Below are positions 39,022-51,126 of a DNA stretch of 64,000 nucleotides, piece by piece; positions within the stretch are counted from its first letter, which is position 1; each line of letters opens with the position of its first letter. The stretch is taken from assembly GCA_031769625.1 (NCBI GenBank), contig JAUIMM010000688.1, positions 1,059,001 through 1,123,000 on the forward strand, in the 5' to 3' direction. A model generated the notes under the pieces. That model worked only from the letters and a program-made list of their open reading frames with translations, was not told where the DNA came from and did not search any database. The DNA comes from Taudactylus pleione (Eukaryota; Chordata; Amphibia; Anura; Myobatrachidae). The position numbers and the translations under genes were made by a program.

Positions 39022-40418
39022 AAACTATTATACCACACCCATGATTAGGTAGAGAGAGGTCTCAATTTCCACATATATGGGTTTTATATGTACAGTATTT
39101 ATCTGGGTCATCCATGTATATTGTATTCACAAAGTATATTAGGATATTTTTTTTAAACCTACTGCCGTGTAATATAATTTATATTTCATTACTTCATGGC
39201 AGCCCTCATAATGAGTTGGCTCTCTTCTAGATTGGTAGAGACGGGTATTTCTAACTAGCTAGGCAGACAGTGTTATATTTATTTTTTGAAGTTCTTTTTG
39301 GTCCAGCAGATATACATAATTCATGCTGCAACCCTTCCAGCTAGCATCCCAGAAGTCGTCTCAGGTGCCCTATGAACTAAACGCTGGAGTGCATGTTACT
39401 GAAGAAGCCGCTCTGTATGTAGCAGTATCTATGGCCTCATTAGCTTGTACACAGAGCGTGGATCGGAAACCCGGAGACTTATGTTCGGGAAGGCGTTAGT
39501 GGTACTCTGCAATTAAGCGCAGACAAAATGCAGAAGGCTACAGACTACTTTTCTTTAGACATGGAAATAAATTACTATGGTGCAGATTTACAGAAGTGGA
39601 GGCTTTGCCCAAAGCGACCAATAATATTCTCGCTAACATTTATCTGGTACATTCATAGTGTACACTCTAGGTCCGGCAGCAGACAGGGCGCCGGACCTAG
39701 AGATAGGGCACTTCTGCACGCGCGGCCAATAAGGGCGTGGCCAAAGAAAGGGGGAGGTGTCTTTATGACGCGCCCCCTTTTCGTCACTCCTGGGGACGTG
39801 CCCGGCACTTACGGTCATGCTGGGCAGCCCCCAAGCGCTGTGGTCACTGTGAATGGATGCCGGGCGCATGCCGTTTTGACCACCCGCGGGACACTGTGAC
39901 CCCCGGGTGGAGACAGAACAGCCTAGCGGGAATGCTACATTCTAGTAAATGATAGCTAAAATTTAGTTGGTTGCTACGTTATCCATTAGTCTTCAGCCAG
40001 TAATTGGGTAGGTTCTTTTGCTAAAGCCCTGGTTAGCAGATCTAAAGCTGGACACACTCGAGAGTGACAATATGTCGCCCGATCTGGCGGATTGGGCCGA
40101 CATTCTTTAGATCGGCCAATGTGTACCCACTGTGAGCGACCATGCACGCTCCCGCGGGGTCGTTCATCGCATCAACAGATCAAGCCTACATGCGGCTGAA
40201 TCTCAATTTGATGAACGACGCCATGCTTGTGGAGACGGCTGGTGAACAACATATTGAGCGGCCGTTCACCAGATCGTGTGGTGTCAAACGGTTGCACGAT
40301 ATGTCGTTCATTGCATCGTACGTCAGCCTCGTACTGACATCGTCTAGTGTGTACTTGGCATAAGAATTGCCTAGCCACCGTTCTTCTTCAAACGCAGTTT
40401 GTTACTGAAAAGGAGGAG
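39022..40418. other. Intergenic DNA with one MITE
   Basis: No gene. 39660-39700 contains a short palindrome (TCTAGGTCCGGC / GCCGGACCTAGA). 40045-40363 is a MITE-like repeat with ends TAAAGCTGGACACACTCGAG and CGTCTAGTGTGTACTTGGCA, related to 25187-25441. Confidence 0.45.
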
Positions 40419-41482
40419 TTTCTTCTTCAGGATCCACAGGGATACCATGTGGTAATGTAGTTGGAGAGATCCAGGCACCAAACATTTAAAGCTTTCAGCT
40501 CCCAGGATGCCTCAGGTCATCATATATATACCCCAGCCACAGGCCTTCAGTTGTTCGTTTGGTGCAGCAGGATTCAGACGCACCTTTGGTAACGAGGGAC
40601 TGCTCAGGCAGTCCTAAGCTTTTATTTCATGTTTTATTTTATTTTCTATGTTTTTGAGTTGGCAGTACTGAGCTTCTGAATTAAGATGCATATACTACGA
40701 CTCATCTACCTCCGCCGAGCCACAACACCAGTAATAGAGGATGTGATTCCGGCAGGTCTCGGCTGAGCGTGCTAGCAGCGATGCTGGGACCCGGACTGCA
40801 ACCGGGGACACGGAGATCTCAGGTAAGACGACAACTCACTTACAGGGAATCGTGCATGGCAGTCCTTGCTTCCGGCGTACGAGACGCACTGGAAGCCGCT
40901 GCAGTCAGGACCCGGAGAGTCCGCGTCCTCACTAGACCACCAGGCCTTATTGTCTGACGCCGGGGATTGGCAGCAGACACTTTTGCTGCCACGAGTACCC
41001 GGTTGGTTGACGCAGCTTAGGGGAGGTAGGCACTCCCTCGGCAGCTCCTTCCCCGACCCAGACGCGGTCTCATCAAAGGTTTTCGCGTGTCTGGGTCGCT
41101 CCTACCCCCCTCGTGTATATTAGACGCTCACAGTCCACTATCGTTGCGCTGCGGTAACTGTGGCTTCTCAGGAGGTTTTGGGTCAGTCTCCCTGTATACC
41201 TCTCCCATGGGCCAGGTATATAGTGCTCTATATACTACCAAGCATTGTGTTTTGAGTAGTTGATTCAGAGCCCATTGCAACTAAATGGCATATGCATTGT
41301 TTGTGACTGTTTGCTAGCTGCTGTGTTTATACTGCCTTTTTACGTCTGTCAGTTATAACTAGTGCTGTTTTTCTCTTCATCCCTCTGTGGCAGGTGTGTG
41401 GGTATTTTTCTTATACTTCACATGTAATTGTTATTTGTTAAGGTTGTCACCTTACATTGCATTGTTACCTTTTAAAACTGAT

Positions 41483-44476
41483 ATGTCAAAAAGTAAAGGA
41501 AATCATGAGATGGGGGGCCCTGTACTGATTTCATGTAAAGCCTGTTTAGCAAACTTGACCTCTCCGGACTTGATAAAAGATGTTTTGTGTGCTGTCTGTT
41601 CTAAAGAACTACCTCACCAGTCCAGTATACCAGTCCCTGTACAAGAGCCATCTTGTCCTCCTTGTCTCAGGTTATGAAGCAGTTTGTGGATCGTATGGCT
41701 ACTCCAATATACTGCCTCCTTGTATGGGGTATCCACAGCATGCTATGATTACACCTCCTATACATCCTTCCTGGATGGATACTTATGCCAACTCAAGTCA
41801 GAGTATGGCTCAATCAGCGACTGCAAGCAGACCGTTAGTTACTAAGGCGCCTAATTGCAAGTTATTATTTTTATTTTTTTTATCAGTCTGTTCAGTATAT
41901 GGATTCAGATGCATCATCAGACAATGCACAGGGTTCTTCTTCAGGATCTAGCTCGGTTGAAGAGGACCATACGTCCTCAGTGGATGTTCCTTCTTTGGTG
42001 AAGGCGGTTAAATCAATCCTAGATATTCAGGATGATGAACCAGCTCCTAGTAAGAAGGCTCCAGTGTTTAAACACCAGAAGGTGGTCAAAACAGAGTTTC
42101 CTAAATCTGAGCAGCTCACTGAGCTTCTGTAAGAGGCATGAGGTAACCCGGATAAATGGTTTTATGTGCATAAAAGATTAACATCGTTATATCCTTTTCC
42201 AGCTTCTGAATGTACTAAACGGGAGGTAACTCCTACTGTGGACACTCACGTGACGCCCTTAGTCAGAAATGCTACGTTGCCTATTCTGTCAGCATCTTCT
42301 CTTAAGGATTCTACAGATAGGAAAATTGAAGCATGTCTTAAGGCAATATTTTTATCATCAGGGGCTGCTACTTGTCCATCTATGGCTGGAGCCTGGGTAG
42401 CCAAAGCTGTTAAATAATGGATGAGGGCATTGGAAGACTCTCTACCAGTTGCTACCAGAGAACAGATGAAGTATATCCCACATACGGGAAGTGGGCTCCT
42501 ATTTGGGTGGAGCTGCAATAGATGCTGGAATTTTAGCTTCTAAAGCATCAGCAGCGTCAGTAGTGGTGCGCAGGGTCATGTGGTTAAGATCCTGGAAAGC
42601 TGATACAGGATCAAAGAAGGCTCTGAATTACGCCTCCCACTTGAGTCAAGCTAGTGCCTGGTTAGCCCCCTCTTCCACTCTCAGGTGGCTTCAACTAGAG
42701 ACGGATCTCAGCCTTGCTACCTCACTGGCCGCTCAACTACTACTTCCCTCCAAGTCCAGATTGCCTTACATGGGTTTGCATCCTGTCCTTCGTTTTACCT
42801 GTCAGATCTGGGACTACTGTGCCCGGCGCTTAAAACTCTTCTCATCTCTCTCTTCCCTTACTCCTCTATGGGATAACCCCTCCTTTCTACCTGGCCAGTC
42901 CACGGTACGTGCAGGTCCCTGGGTCAGTAGAAATATCCGCTTTGTTATAGATATTTTGGAAAATGGTATATGTATGTTGTTACCGGGTATTGTATCTAAA
43001 TTTGATTTCCTTGAGGTGAACCCCTTTTTATGTTTTCAACTAGGACATTTTGTGTCCTCTCTGTCTAGCCCCAAACCACTTAGTTCCCTATCAAACTTAG
43101 TATCTCTGTGTTATCATAGTCCCCTAGCTAAGGGTATTATATCTACTATTAATTCCCTTCTCCTATCGTGTGTGCAGTCTCCTTCGCCATCGTTTGAACT
43201 TCAGTGGGAAAGAGACCTGGATCCACCACCTGATGAGCAGGCATGGTCTGATATTTATATATCTGTTTCAAAGTCATCTATTTCGACCTTGGTGAAGGAG
43301 AATGCCTATAAAGTCTTTTACCGATGGTACATGGTCCCTACTAGGTTGCATAAGATATTTCCTTCCGTTTCCCCTCAGTGCTGGTCGGATGCTGTGCCCT
43401 AGGTTCTTTTATTCATATATGGTGGACATGTCCCAAAATAGCGCTCTATTGGGCCATGATTGCAAATCTGTTTAGTAAAGTAATCAATACTCCTATAACT
43501 AAGGACCCTTGGTCTTTTCTCTTGGGTCTTCCAATTGAATCCCTAGATATGGTCTCCAGTAAACTGATGGTTCAAATATTGAACGCTGACAGATGTCTCG
43601 TTGCACTATATTGGAAACTTGTAGATACTCCTCCTCTACATCTAGTTATTGATCAAATCTGGTACCTGGAAAGTATGGAGAAAATTACCACATAGCTTAA
43701 CAATAGATCCTCCAATTTCTTAGATTTGGAAACCTTGGTATAACTATCATAGTCCCTCACATAGTTCCCTTTCATTAGGTGGCCTTTCAGCCCTTCTGTT
43801 CTGACTGTTTGCTTTTAATGATTCATTTGTATTTTTATGGGATGTGTATTTTACAGACTTTAACTATATTAGTAACATTTATCGATACTCCGAGTTCTAA
43901 TATCTAGATTTTTGTCGAGAGATTATACAAGTGAGGTCTCTCCTCTCTCCCCCCTACCCATTCCCTTCCCCCTCTCCATTCCTTTCTTACGCTTCCTTCT
44001 TTTCTCATCTTTTATATTTGGTCCTGTAAGCTAATTCTGTACAGTTGTTTATAATATTTTGACTTTATGTTTAATATATTTCTCAGATGTGTATCTGGTC
44101 CACAATACTTTCATTTTCTCATCTCAAAGATATTATTGTGGATGTCTTATGCATTTAAAATGAAAATAAACTTTTTTTTTTTTTTTAAAAGAAGGCTCTA
44201 GAATTCTCACCTTTTTCTGGAAATATACTTTTTGGAGCAGAGTTAGGTAAGATCATAGCTACTCTGGCAGCTTCAAAATCTCCAGGTCTGCCATCTACGC
44301 CTACATTGAAGTCTTGGCAGTTTTCTTTTCGGTCTTTTCGTCCTCAGTGACGAGCGAAGAAACAGTCTTCCTCCAGGCCGTCTAGTTTTCGCAGGACAAC
44401 CAGGCGACAAACTAAGAGGTCTGGGCCAGCCAGACGTCCAGCTTCTAAGCCGGACGACAAACTCTTGGCCTGATGG
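41483..44476 (+). pseudogene. Decayed DIRS gag of element E, split by L1
   Basis: The ATG at 41483 opens MSKSKGNHEMGG with the paired CxxC motif (SCKAC and LCAVC). The frame stops after 65 codons. Later parts are readable in pieces: DDEPAPSKKAPVFK near 42030, DTHVTPLVRNATLPILS near 42240, and VRRVMWLRSWKADTGSKKAL just before the L1 insertion at 42614. After the L1 the same gag resumes with GNILFGAELGKI and a basic tail ending SKPDDK at about 44470. Non-functional. Confidence 0.75.
42630..44188 (+). mobile_element. 5'-truncated L1-type LINE inserted in DIRS E gag
   Basis: A plus-strand L1 3' end of about 1.56 kb. The ORF2 C-terminus is recognisable: AYKVFYRWYMVPTRLHKIFP, the CW...C...HIWWTCP zinc-like motif, and LYWAMIANLF. 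A short 3' UTR ends in AATAAAC and a T-rich tail at 44166-44186. The gag bases AAGAAGGCTCTGAATT (42614-42629) recur as AAGAAGGCTCTAGAATT at 44189-44205, a target-site duplication of about 16 bp with one inserted base. This shows target-primed insertion of a 5'-truncated copy. Confidence 0.85.
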
Positions 44477-44479
44477 GGT

Positions 44480-46350
44480 GGCCCTCCTCCTGGGGGATCT
44501 CAGGATGGGGGGCTGACTTCTTCAGTTTGTGGATTGCTGGCATCAAATAACAATAGATGCCTGGATCCGGGAAGTGGTCTCTCAGGGATATGCTCTCACT
44601 TTCCGGAGGAATCCTCCCCAGAAGTGCAGTAAAAATGGCCCTTCAGGAGGCCATTCATTCCCTGTAGCAGGCAGGGGTAATAATACTGGTTCCTGGAAGG
44701 GAACCAGTATTAAGGAGAAGGGGTTATTATGCCAATCTATTTTTGGTTCAGAAATTGAATGGGTCTCATCACCGTATTCTAAATCTAAAAACCATCAACA
44801 AATTTATCCGTGTACCCAAGTTCCGTATGGAAACTCTCCGGTCAATTATTTTTCCAATGGAATCTGAGGATTTTATGGTTTCCCTGGACATTCAGGATGT
44901 GTATCTGCATGTTCCTTTTATGCCATCCCACCAACAATTTCTACGGTTTGCTGTCCTTCAGCAACATTACCAATTCCAGGTGCTGCCCTTTGGCCTATCA
45001 ACAGCCCCTCGGGTATTTTACCAAGATAATGGCAGTCATGACGGCCTATCTCAGGCGTCAGGGTGTCAGAATACTACCATATCTGGCCGATCTTCTGATA
45101 TTGGCACAAACTCCAGTTCTTTTGCAACACCATCTTCAGCTGACCATAGCCTGCCTACAGAAGCATGGCTGGATCAATTGGAAGAAATCTTCTTTCTACA
45201 ACACAGGAGATGGTACATCTGGGAGCACTTCTGGACTCTCAGGCACAAAGGGCCTTTCTACCAGAAGACAAGATTGCACCCCTATCATTGAGAGTACGCA
45301 AACTACTACACAAGCGATGGGTATCTGTCCTATCAGCAGTGCAGGTCCTGGGATCAATGGTATCCACCTTCGACATGGTGGGATATGCTCAGTTTCATTC
45401 CAGGCCTCTGCAAAAATTGATTCTCTCCAGGTGGAACGGACAGTATCATCTAATAAAGTCCTAGAGGATCCTTCTCACTCCAGAGGTTCGTCTCTCTCTC
45501 TCCCGTGGTGGCTAAGAAAGGATCATCTGGACAAAGGGCGTCAATTCTGGATTCCAAATTGGTTGCTTCTCACCACGGACGCCAGTCTTCGCGGATGGGG
45601 GGCAGTGACTGGTCATCACACCTTTCAGGGAAGATGGACAAATCAGGAAAGTCATCTGCCAATACATATTGTGGAACTGCAAGCAGTAAACAAAGCACTT
45701 ATCAGGGCACAGGATCTGCTTCAGGGCAAGGCCGGTCCAGATCCAGTCCGACAACACGACCACAGTGGCCTATCTCAATCTGCAGGGAGGCACACAAAGT
45801 CATGCAGCCATGAGGGAAGTGACAAAGGTTCTGATTTGGGCAGAATGTCATCCTCTAGCAATATTCATACCGGGAGTCCTCAATTGGGAAGCAGACTTCC
45901 CAGGTCGTCAGGACATACACGCCGGAGAATGGTCTCTCCACCTGGGAGGGTTTCAGTTGTTGGTGAACAAATGGGGTCTACCAGACATAGATCTCATGGG
46001 ATCACGTCACAACCACAAGGTCCCCAGGTATGGGTCCAGGTCCAGAGACCCATCAGCAGCATTCATGGACGCACTGGTTGTAAGATGGGACTTCAAGCTG
46101 ATATGTCTATTTCCTCCAATTTCCCTCCCAAAAGTCCTCAGGAAATTCAAGCAGGAAGGCAGAACAATAATACTAGTGGCTCCGACTTGGCTCAGATGTC
46201 ATTCGTTCACCGACATACAGAATATATCCATAGATCGTTCATACCCTCTTCCTCTGTGGCAGGATCCGTTAATGCAGGGTCCCTGCCGTCATCCGGATTT
46301 ACCTCATCTGGCTTTGACGGCGTGGCTCTTGAATTTTCCATCTTAAAAGC
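44480..46350 (+). pseudogene. Decayed RT/RNase H/methyltransferase-like gene of DIRS E
   Basis: RT motifs in shifting frames: DAWIREVVSQGYALTFRR, FMVSLDIQDVYLHVPFM, LPFGLSTAPRVF, and LPYLADLLIL, where the first aspartate of the YLDD box is alanine. RNase H: LLTTDASLRGWGAVTG, HIVELQAVNKAL, a QSDNTTTVAYLN-like piece split between frames, and GVLNWEADFPGR. The C-terminal domain follows (DLMGSRHNHKVPRYGS, FPPISLPKVLRKF) to about 46346. Several frameshifts and stops make it inactive. Confidence 0.8.
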
Positions 46351-47345
46351 CAAAAGTTTTTTCAGCTCTATGATTCAAAAAATGCTTAGATCACGGAAGC
46401 CTGCTTCTTCCTGCATCTATTACAGGGTTTGGCATTCTTTTGGCCAATAGTGTTCCCGCAGAAAGTATGACCCTAAGATGTTTAGGGTTTCCCGGGTACT
46501 GGCTTTTCTCCAGGCTGGTTTAGACCTTGGTCTCCGCCTGGCCACTTTGTGAGTGCAGGTTTCTGCACTGTCAGTATGATTCCAAGAAAGATTGCTTCAT
46601 TACCAGATGGCAGAATTTTTTTCAGGGAGTTCAGCCTCCTTTTGTCCCACCGGTAGCACAGTGGGATCTGTCTTTGGTTCTTAAGGGGCTACAAACTCCC
46701 CAATTTGAACCTTTGGTCTCTGGATTTGAAATGGTTGACAGCGAAGACACTTTCTTCTCGCTATCTCTTCTGCACACAGAGTTTCTGATTTGGCAGCACT
46801 CTCTTGTCGCTCCCCATGATTGATTTTTCACCAGTATAGAGCTGTTCTCCGCACAAGGGTTACCTTCCTAAGGTAGTGTCCCGTTTTCATGTTAATTAAG
46901 AGATTGTGGTTCCAGCTTTTCAGTCTTCAGACCTTACTGTAGGTGAAGCCTCCCTGGATGTGGTTTGTGCTCTCCATATTTATGTGGAGCGTACAATTTC
47001 GGTTAGAAAACGAGATGCTCTTTTTGTGCTATATGGTTTTTACAAACAAGGATGGCCAGCTAACAAACTGACTCTGGCTCGATGGTTACGTATGACTATA
47101 GCTCAGGTATACACACAGTATGATCTCCCTGTCCCAAACACGGCGACAGCACATTCTACCGGGTCTGTGGGGCCATCGTGGGTGTTTAGTCGTGGCGCCT
47201 CTGCAGAGCAATTATGCAAGGCAGCCACGTGGTCTTCTGTCCACACTTTTATTAGGTTTTACGCCTTTGATACTTTTGCCTCTCAGGATGCTTCCTTTGG
47301 GCGACAAGTTCTATTCTGCTCAGGAGCGTTCTCCACACCTAGGGG
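46350..47345 (+). pseudogene. Decayed tyrosine recombinase of DIRS E
   Basis: Pieces in order: MLRSRKPASSCIYYRVWHSF, a broken core-binding part, PPFVPPVAQWDLSLVLKGL (the segment missing in D), a stop-interrupted SARRVSDL region, VVPAFQSSDLTVGEASLDVV, and from 46906 an open stretch to AHSTGSVGPSW and FIRFYAFDTFASQ. The second catalytic arginine (HSTR) is glycine. Non-functional. Confidence 0.8.
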
Positions 47346-47357
47346 AACTGCTTTAGG

Positions 47358-47741
47358 ACATCCCCATGGTATCCCTGTGGAAGAAGAAAATTAGAGTTAT
47401 GGTAGACTTACCTTTTGATAACTTTTTCTTCGAGGTCCACAGGGCACCCACCCTGACGCACCTCGCTTCATTGGGTAATTTTTCTTTCGGGCACGTCTGA
47501 TGTATGATTGTTCTTCCTTCTCCTCTTTTCCTTCTCCTGCCTTGGTCTTGTTTACACAACTGAACGTCTGGGGGCGTTATATGTGGAGAAGGACCAGAGG
47601 CATCCTGGGAGGTGAAAGCTTAACTGTTTGGTGCTTAGATCACTCCAACCACATTATCCTCCCCCATGGTATCCCTGTGAACCCTATGGACTTCGAAGAA
47701 AAAGAGTTATCAATGGTAAGTCTGCCATAACTTTTATTTTT
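47358..47741 (+). repeat. Internal complementary region and right ITR of DIRS E
   Basis: CCATGGTATCCCTGTGGAAGAAGAAA at 47363-47389 is complementary to the left end at 40419; the following AGAGTTATGGTAGACTTACC mirrors the right end (about 47675-47738). The right ITR at about 47570-47690 contains GGCATCCTGGGAGGTGAAAG, the inverse of the left CTTTCAGCTCCCAGGATGCC. Confidence 0.75.
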
Positions 47742-48604
47742 TACTACAGTGCAGCAGCGCTAGACAGTCCTGAGGACGTCTGCACTGCTGCTCCATCACC
47801 CCTCTGCGGCGCGGCAACACCAGTCCTCAGCTATGTACTCTTGGCGGGGCTCTGTGGGGACCTAGCTAGCATGGCTCCTCGGACCCCAGACTGCAGCCAG
47901 TACTCAAGGGGACAGGTAAGGCAGATCCCCACTTGCGGGGACCCTCGTCTATGTGCAGTCTTTCCTCCGTTCTCAGGAAACAGATAGGAGGCACTGATGT
48001 GGACACCGGTTCCAGCGGGACTCCACTAGACCACCAGGGCATTACAAATACTGGCGCATGGCACAGATTAAGGCCAGGAACCCGGTGGTTGATGTCAGCA
48101 TAGGGGAGAAGGCCCTCTCCCTGCGGCCCCTCCCTTGGCTCAGGGCACCATTCCACTATGGTCTTAACGTCCCTGAGCTGCTCCTTCCTCACCCTCCGCC
48201 CCCCTCTGAGACTCACGGCAGCCATTTTCTGCATTCAGGTCTCCCTGTATACCTCTCCCAAAGGCCAGGTTATACAGCGCTATTTCCTATCAGCCACTGT
48301 GGTCTTTGTAGTTGAATTTAGTGCCCATTGCAGTTATATTGTATTCTCTGCATTGTATGTGACTTGTGCTAGCGCTGCTGTTTGTTTTTTTCACAACAGT
48401 CAGCTTATACCTTTCCCTTTCTTTCATTATAACCCTGGGATACTGAGGTATAGGTTGTTTATTGTACCTCACATCTAACTAGATTTGTGAGGGCTATAAC
48501 ATGCTGTATATCTGTGTTGCGCACTACACTGTGCCATATTGTACATATATCTGGGTTGCTCACTGCACTGCGCCAGATTGTGTGCTACAATTATCCTTGC
48601 AGCT

Positions 48605-49975
48605 ATGTCTAGCAAAGGCAAGAATAACAAGCCGCCTGCTGCTCCCACGCTGGTGTCTTGCAAGTCCTGTTTAGCAAGCTTAGCTTCATAGGATCTCATT
48701 CAAGATGGTCTATGTGCATCTTGTTATACGGCACCTAGCCCATCAGCCCCTGCATCCTCTCCTCAAGATCCCCCCATGGCTTCTTTTTCACAGGTGTTGG
48801 CAAAAAATGTGGACCACCTAGCGGTCCCTGTGGTAGCTCCCCCTATGGGATGACCACAGTAGGTACTTCCTGCGAATCCTTTGCCTCCCCCATGGGTAGA
48901 CGTACTGTACTTTCCACCTCAGTGCAGAGCCTGGCAGCAACCTCTACAGCCTTTCAACAAATGCTGCAAAAGAAGAGACCCTTACCTAGTAAACTAAGCG
49001 TGCTGTGTTCTCTACCCAGCTATCAGATTCTGAGTTATCATCTGGGGAGGCAGAAGACGCAGACCTCTGTCACTCTGACGCCCCCTCGGGAGATGAGGAG
49101 CCACCCTCACAATTGAATATACCTGCACTTGTGAGAGCTGTAAAATCCATTCTTCAAATAGAAGAGACAGAACCCACTCCTAGGGCAAAAGAGCCACTAT
49201 TTAAGCGACAAAAGGTAGTTTTTCCTCACTCTGATCAGCTATCTGATCATGTGTGTGAAGCATGGAAAATACCTAGTAAAAAGTTTCAGCTGCCTAAATA
49301 CTTGATTTCCTTTCACCCTCTTGCATCTACTTCCCACGTGACACGCCTATATAAGAACCCCTACCTTACCTATCCACACTGCAACCTCCTTAAAGGAGAC
49401 TACGGATAGAAGGATTGAAGCTTGCCTGAAGTCGATATAGTCTCTTACAGGAGCTATTACTCGTCCTGCCAATGGCTTTTGCCAGCCAGGCCGTAGCCCT
49501 GAGAGTTGGGAAGAGGCCCTAGAAGATACATTTCCCTCTGATACTTCCAGAGAACATATCTCACATTAGAGATGCAGCCTCCTATTTAGGGGAGGCGGCT
49601 TTGAATACTTGCCTCCTAGCTTCCAGGCATCTGCTACTTCCATGGTAGCCCGCCGTATTATTTGGCTTCGCTCATGGAAAGCAGATTCGGACTCTAAAAA
49701 GGCTTTGGAGTCTCTGCCTTATTCTGGGGAGATCCTGTTTGGCCCAGAATTGGACAAGATTGTGACTACCATGGCAACTTCCAAGATGGCGTTCTTGTCC
49801 TCTGCATCTACTACGAAGCCTCGGATGTCATCTTTTTGGTCCTTCTGTTCCCAAAGAAAAGCTAAAGGTCAGTCCTTTACACGGCAGTCTTCATCCACTA
49901 AGGCTTCAAGCCTAGGACTAGACGTCCACCTACCAAATCTGAATTCAAGCCTGACGGAGCGGGCCTCTCCCTAGG
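48605..49975 (+). pseudogene. Decayed DIRS gag of element F
   Basis: The ATG at 48605 begins MSSKGKNNKPPAAPTL with SCKSC and LCASC as the CxxC pairs, but a TAG lies between them. Later pieces are SDSELSSGEAEDADLCH, ALVRAVKSILQIEETEP, FPHSDQLSDHVCEAW and, after more breaks, RRIIWLRSWKADSDSKKAL, LPYSGEILFGPELDKIV and the basic tail. Non-functional. Confidence 0.75.
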
Positions 49976-50275
49976 ACAAGGGACCCCAACGCAGCCTTCG
50001 TGGAAGCATTAACTGTGAAGTGGACCTTCTATTTGGCATACCTCTTTCCTCCGGTCTCCCTTCTCCTTCGATTCTTTGGAAGTTCAAGCAGGAAGGGGGC
50101 ACAGTCCTGTTAGTAGCTCCATCTTGGCCTAGACACCATTGGTACTCCGACCTTCAGGGTCTCTCCATAGACATTCCTCTTCAATTTCCTCTACGACCAG
50201 ACCTGCTATCTCATGGGTCCCGGTCTACATCCGAACCTGGCCCATCTGTCTTTAACGGCTTGGCTCTTTAGTTAT
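49976..50275 (+). pseudogene. C-terminal remnant of RT/RNase H ORF (element F)
   Basis: Only the last 100 or so codons remain: VKWTFYLAYLFPPVSLLL in mixed frames, KFKQEGGTVLLVAPSWPR, HHWYSDLQGLSIDIP and a tail near 50270. The deletion boundary at about 49975 joins gag directly to this part. Confidence 0.7.
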
Positions 50276-51126
50276 CCCTCCTAAGGTCTAAAGGGTTTTC
50301 CAGCTCTGTGGTCCAGACCATGTTCAGCGCATAAACCAGCCTCTGACAGGATTTATCACAGAGTGTGGCATACATATTTCCAGTGGTGTGCTACTAGAAA
50401 CTATGATCCTCTGGTTTTTACGGTTTCTAGAATCCTTGCTTTTCTTCAAGCTGGATTGGATCTCAGACTCTGCCTAGCCTCTCTGAAAGTGCACGTCTCT
50501 GCTCTGTCCATCTGGTTCCAGCGCAGAAATGATCCTCTACCGGGCGTTCACACCTTCCTGCAAGGTGTTCTACATATACAACCTCTGTTTGTCCCTCCTG
50601 TGGCTCCGTGGGGTTTGTCAGTGGTTCTCCACGCACTTCAGGAACCTCCATTTGAACCCCTGGATTCAGTAATGTCAAATGGCTCACTGCGAAGACTGTT
50701 TCTTCTTGCTATAGCGTCTGCCCGTAGGGTATCAGATTTAGGGGCGCTTTCCTGTTGCTCCCCAATTCTTATCTTTCATCTGGACAGGGCTGTTCTTTGA
50801 ACACGCCCTGGCTTTCTTCCCAAAGTGGTCTCTCATTTCCACCTCAATGAGAAAATTGTGGTTCTGGTCTTTCAATCACCAGACCTCGCGGCAGGTGAGG
50901 CCTTTTTGGATGTGAACCGTACTAGTTCCATCAGGAAATGGATTCCCTGTTGGAAGAAGGGATGGCCAGCTAACAGACCCTGGCCAGATGGCTTCACATG
51001 ACTATCTCACAGGCTTACACACAGACTGGCCTTCCTGTGCTGGCTACAATATCTGCTCATTCTACTTGCTCTGCGAGTCCCTCTTGGGCAGCCCACTGTG
51101 ACGCGTCTGCTGAACTATGCAAGGCA

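Larger units (their letters stand above)
40419..47741 (+). mobile_element. DIRS-like element E (old, with L1 insertion)
   Basis: Left terminus TTTCTTCTTCAGGATCCACA at 40419, left ITR to about 40545, leader, gag from 41483, L1 insertion at 42630-44188, RT/RNase H to about 46350, recombinase to about 47345, internal complementary region (47358-47443) and right ITR ending near 47741 (CATAACTTTTATTTT). Its terminal sequences differ clearly from A-D, so it is another subfamily. All frames are broken. The catalytic YLDD of RT reads YLAD and the recombinase HSTR reads HSTG. Confidence 0.85.

Noticed and set aside
39528..39899. 123-codon ORF between ZNF-2 and DIRS E
   Set aside because: No motif, no exon signals, and overlapping ORFs of similar size exist on both strands of the GC-rich patch.
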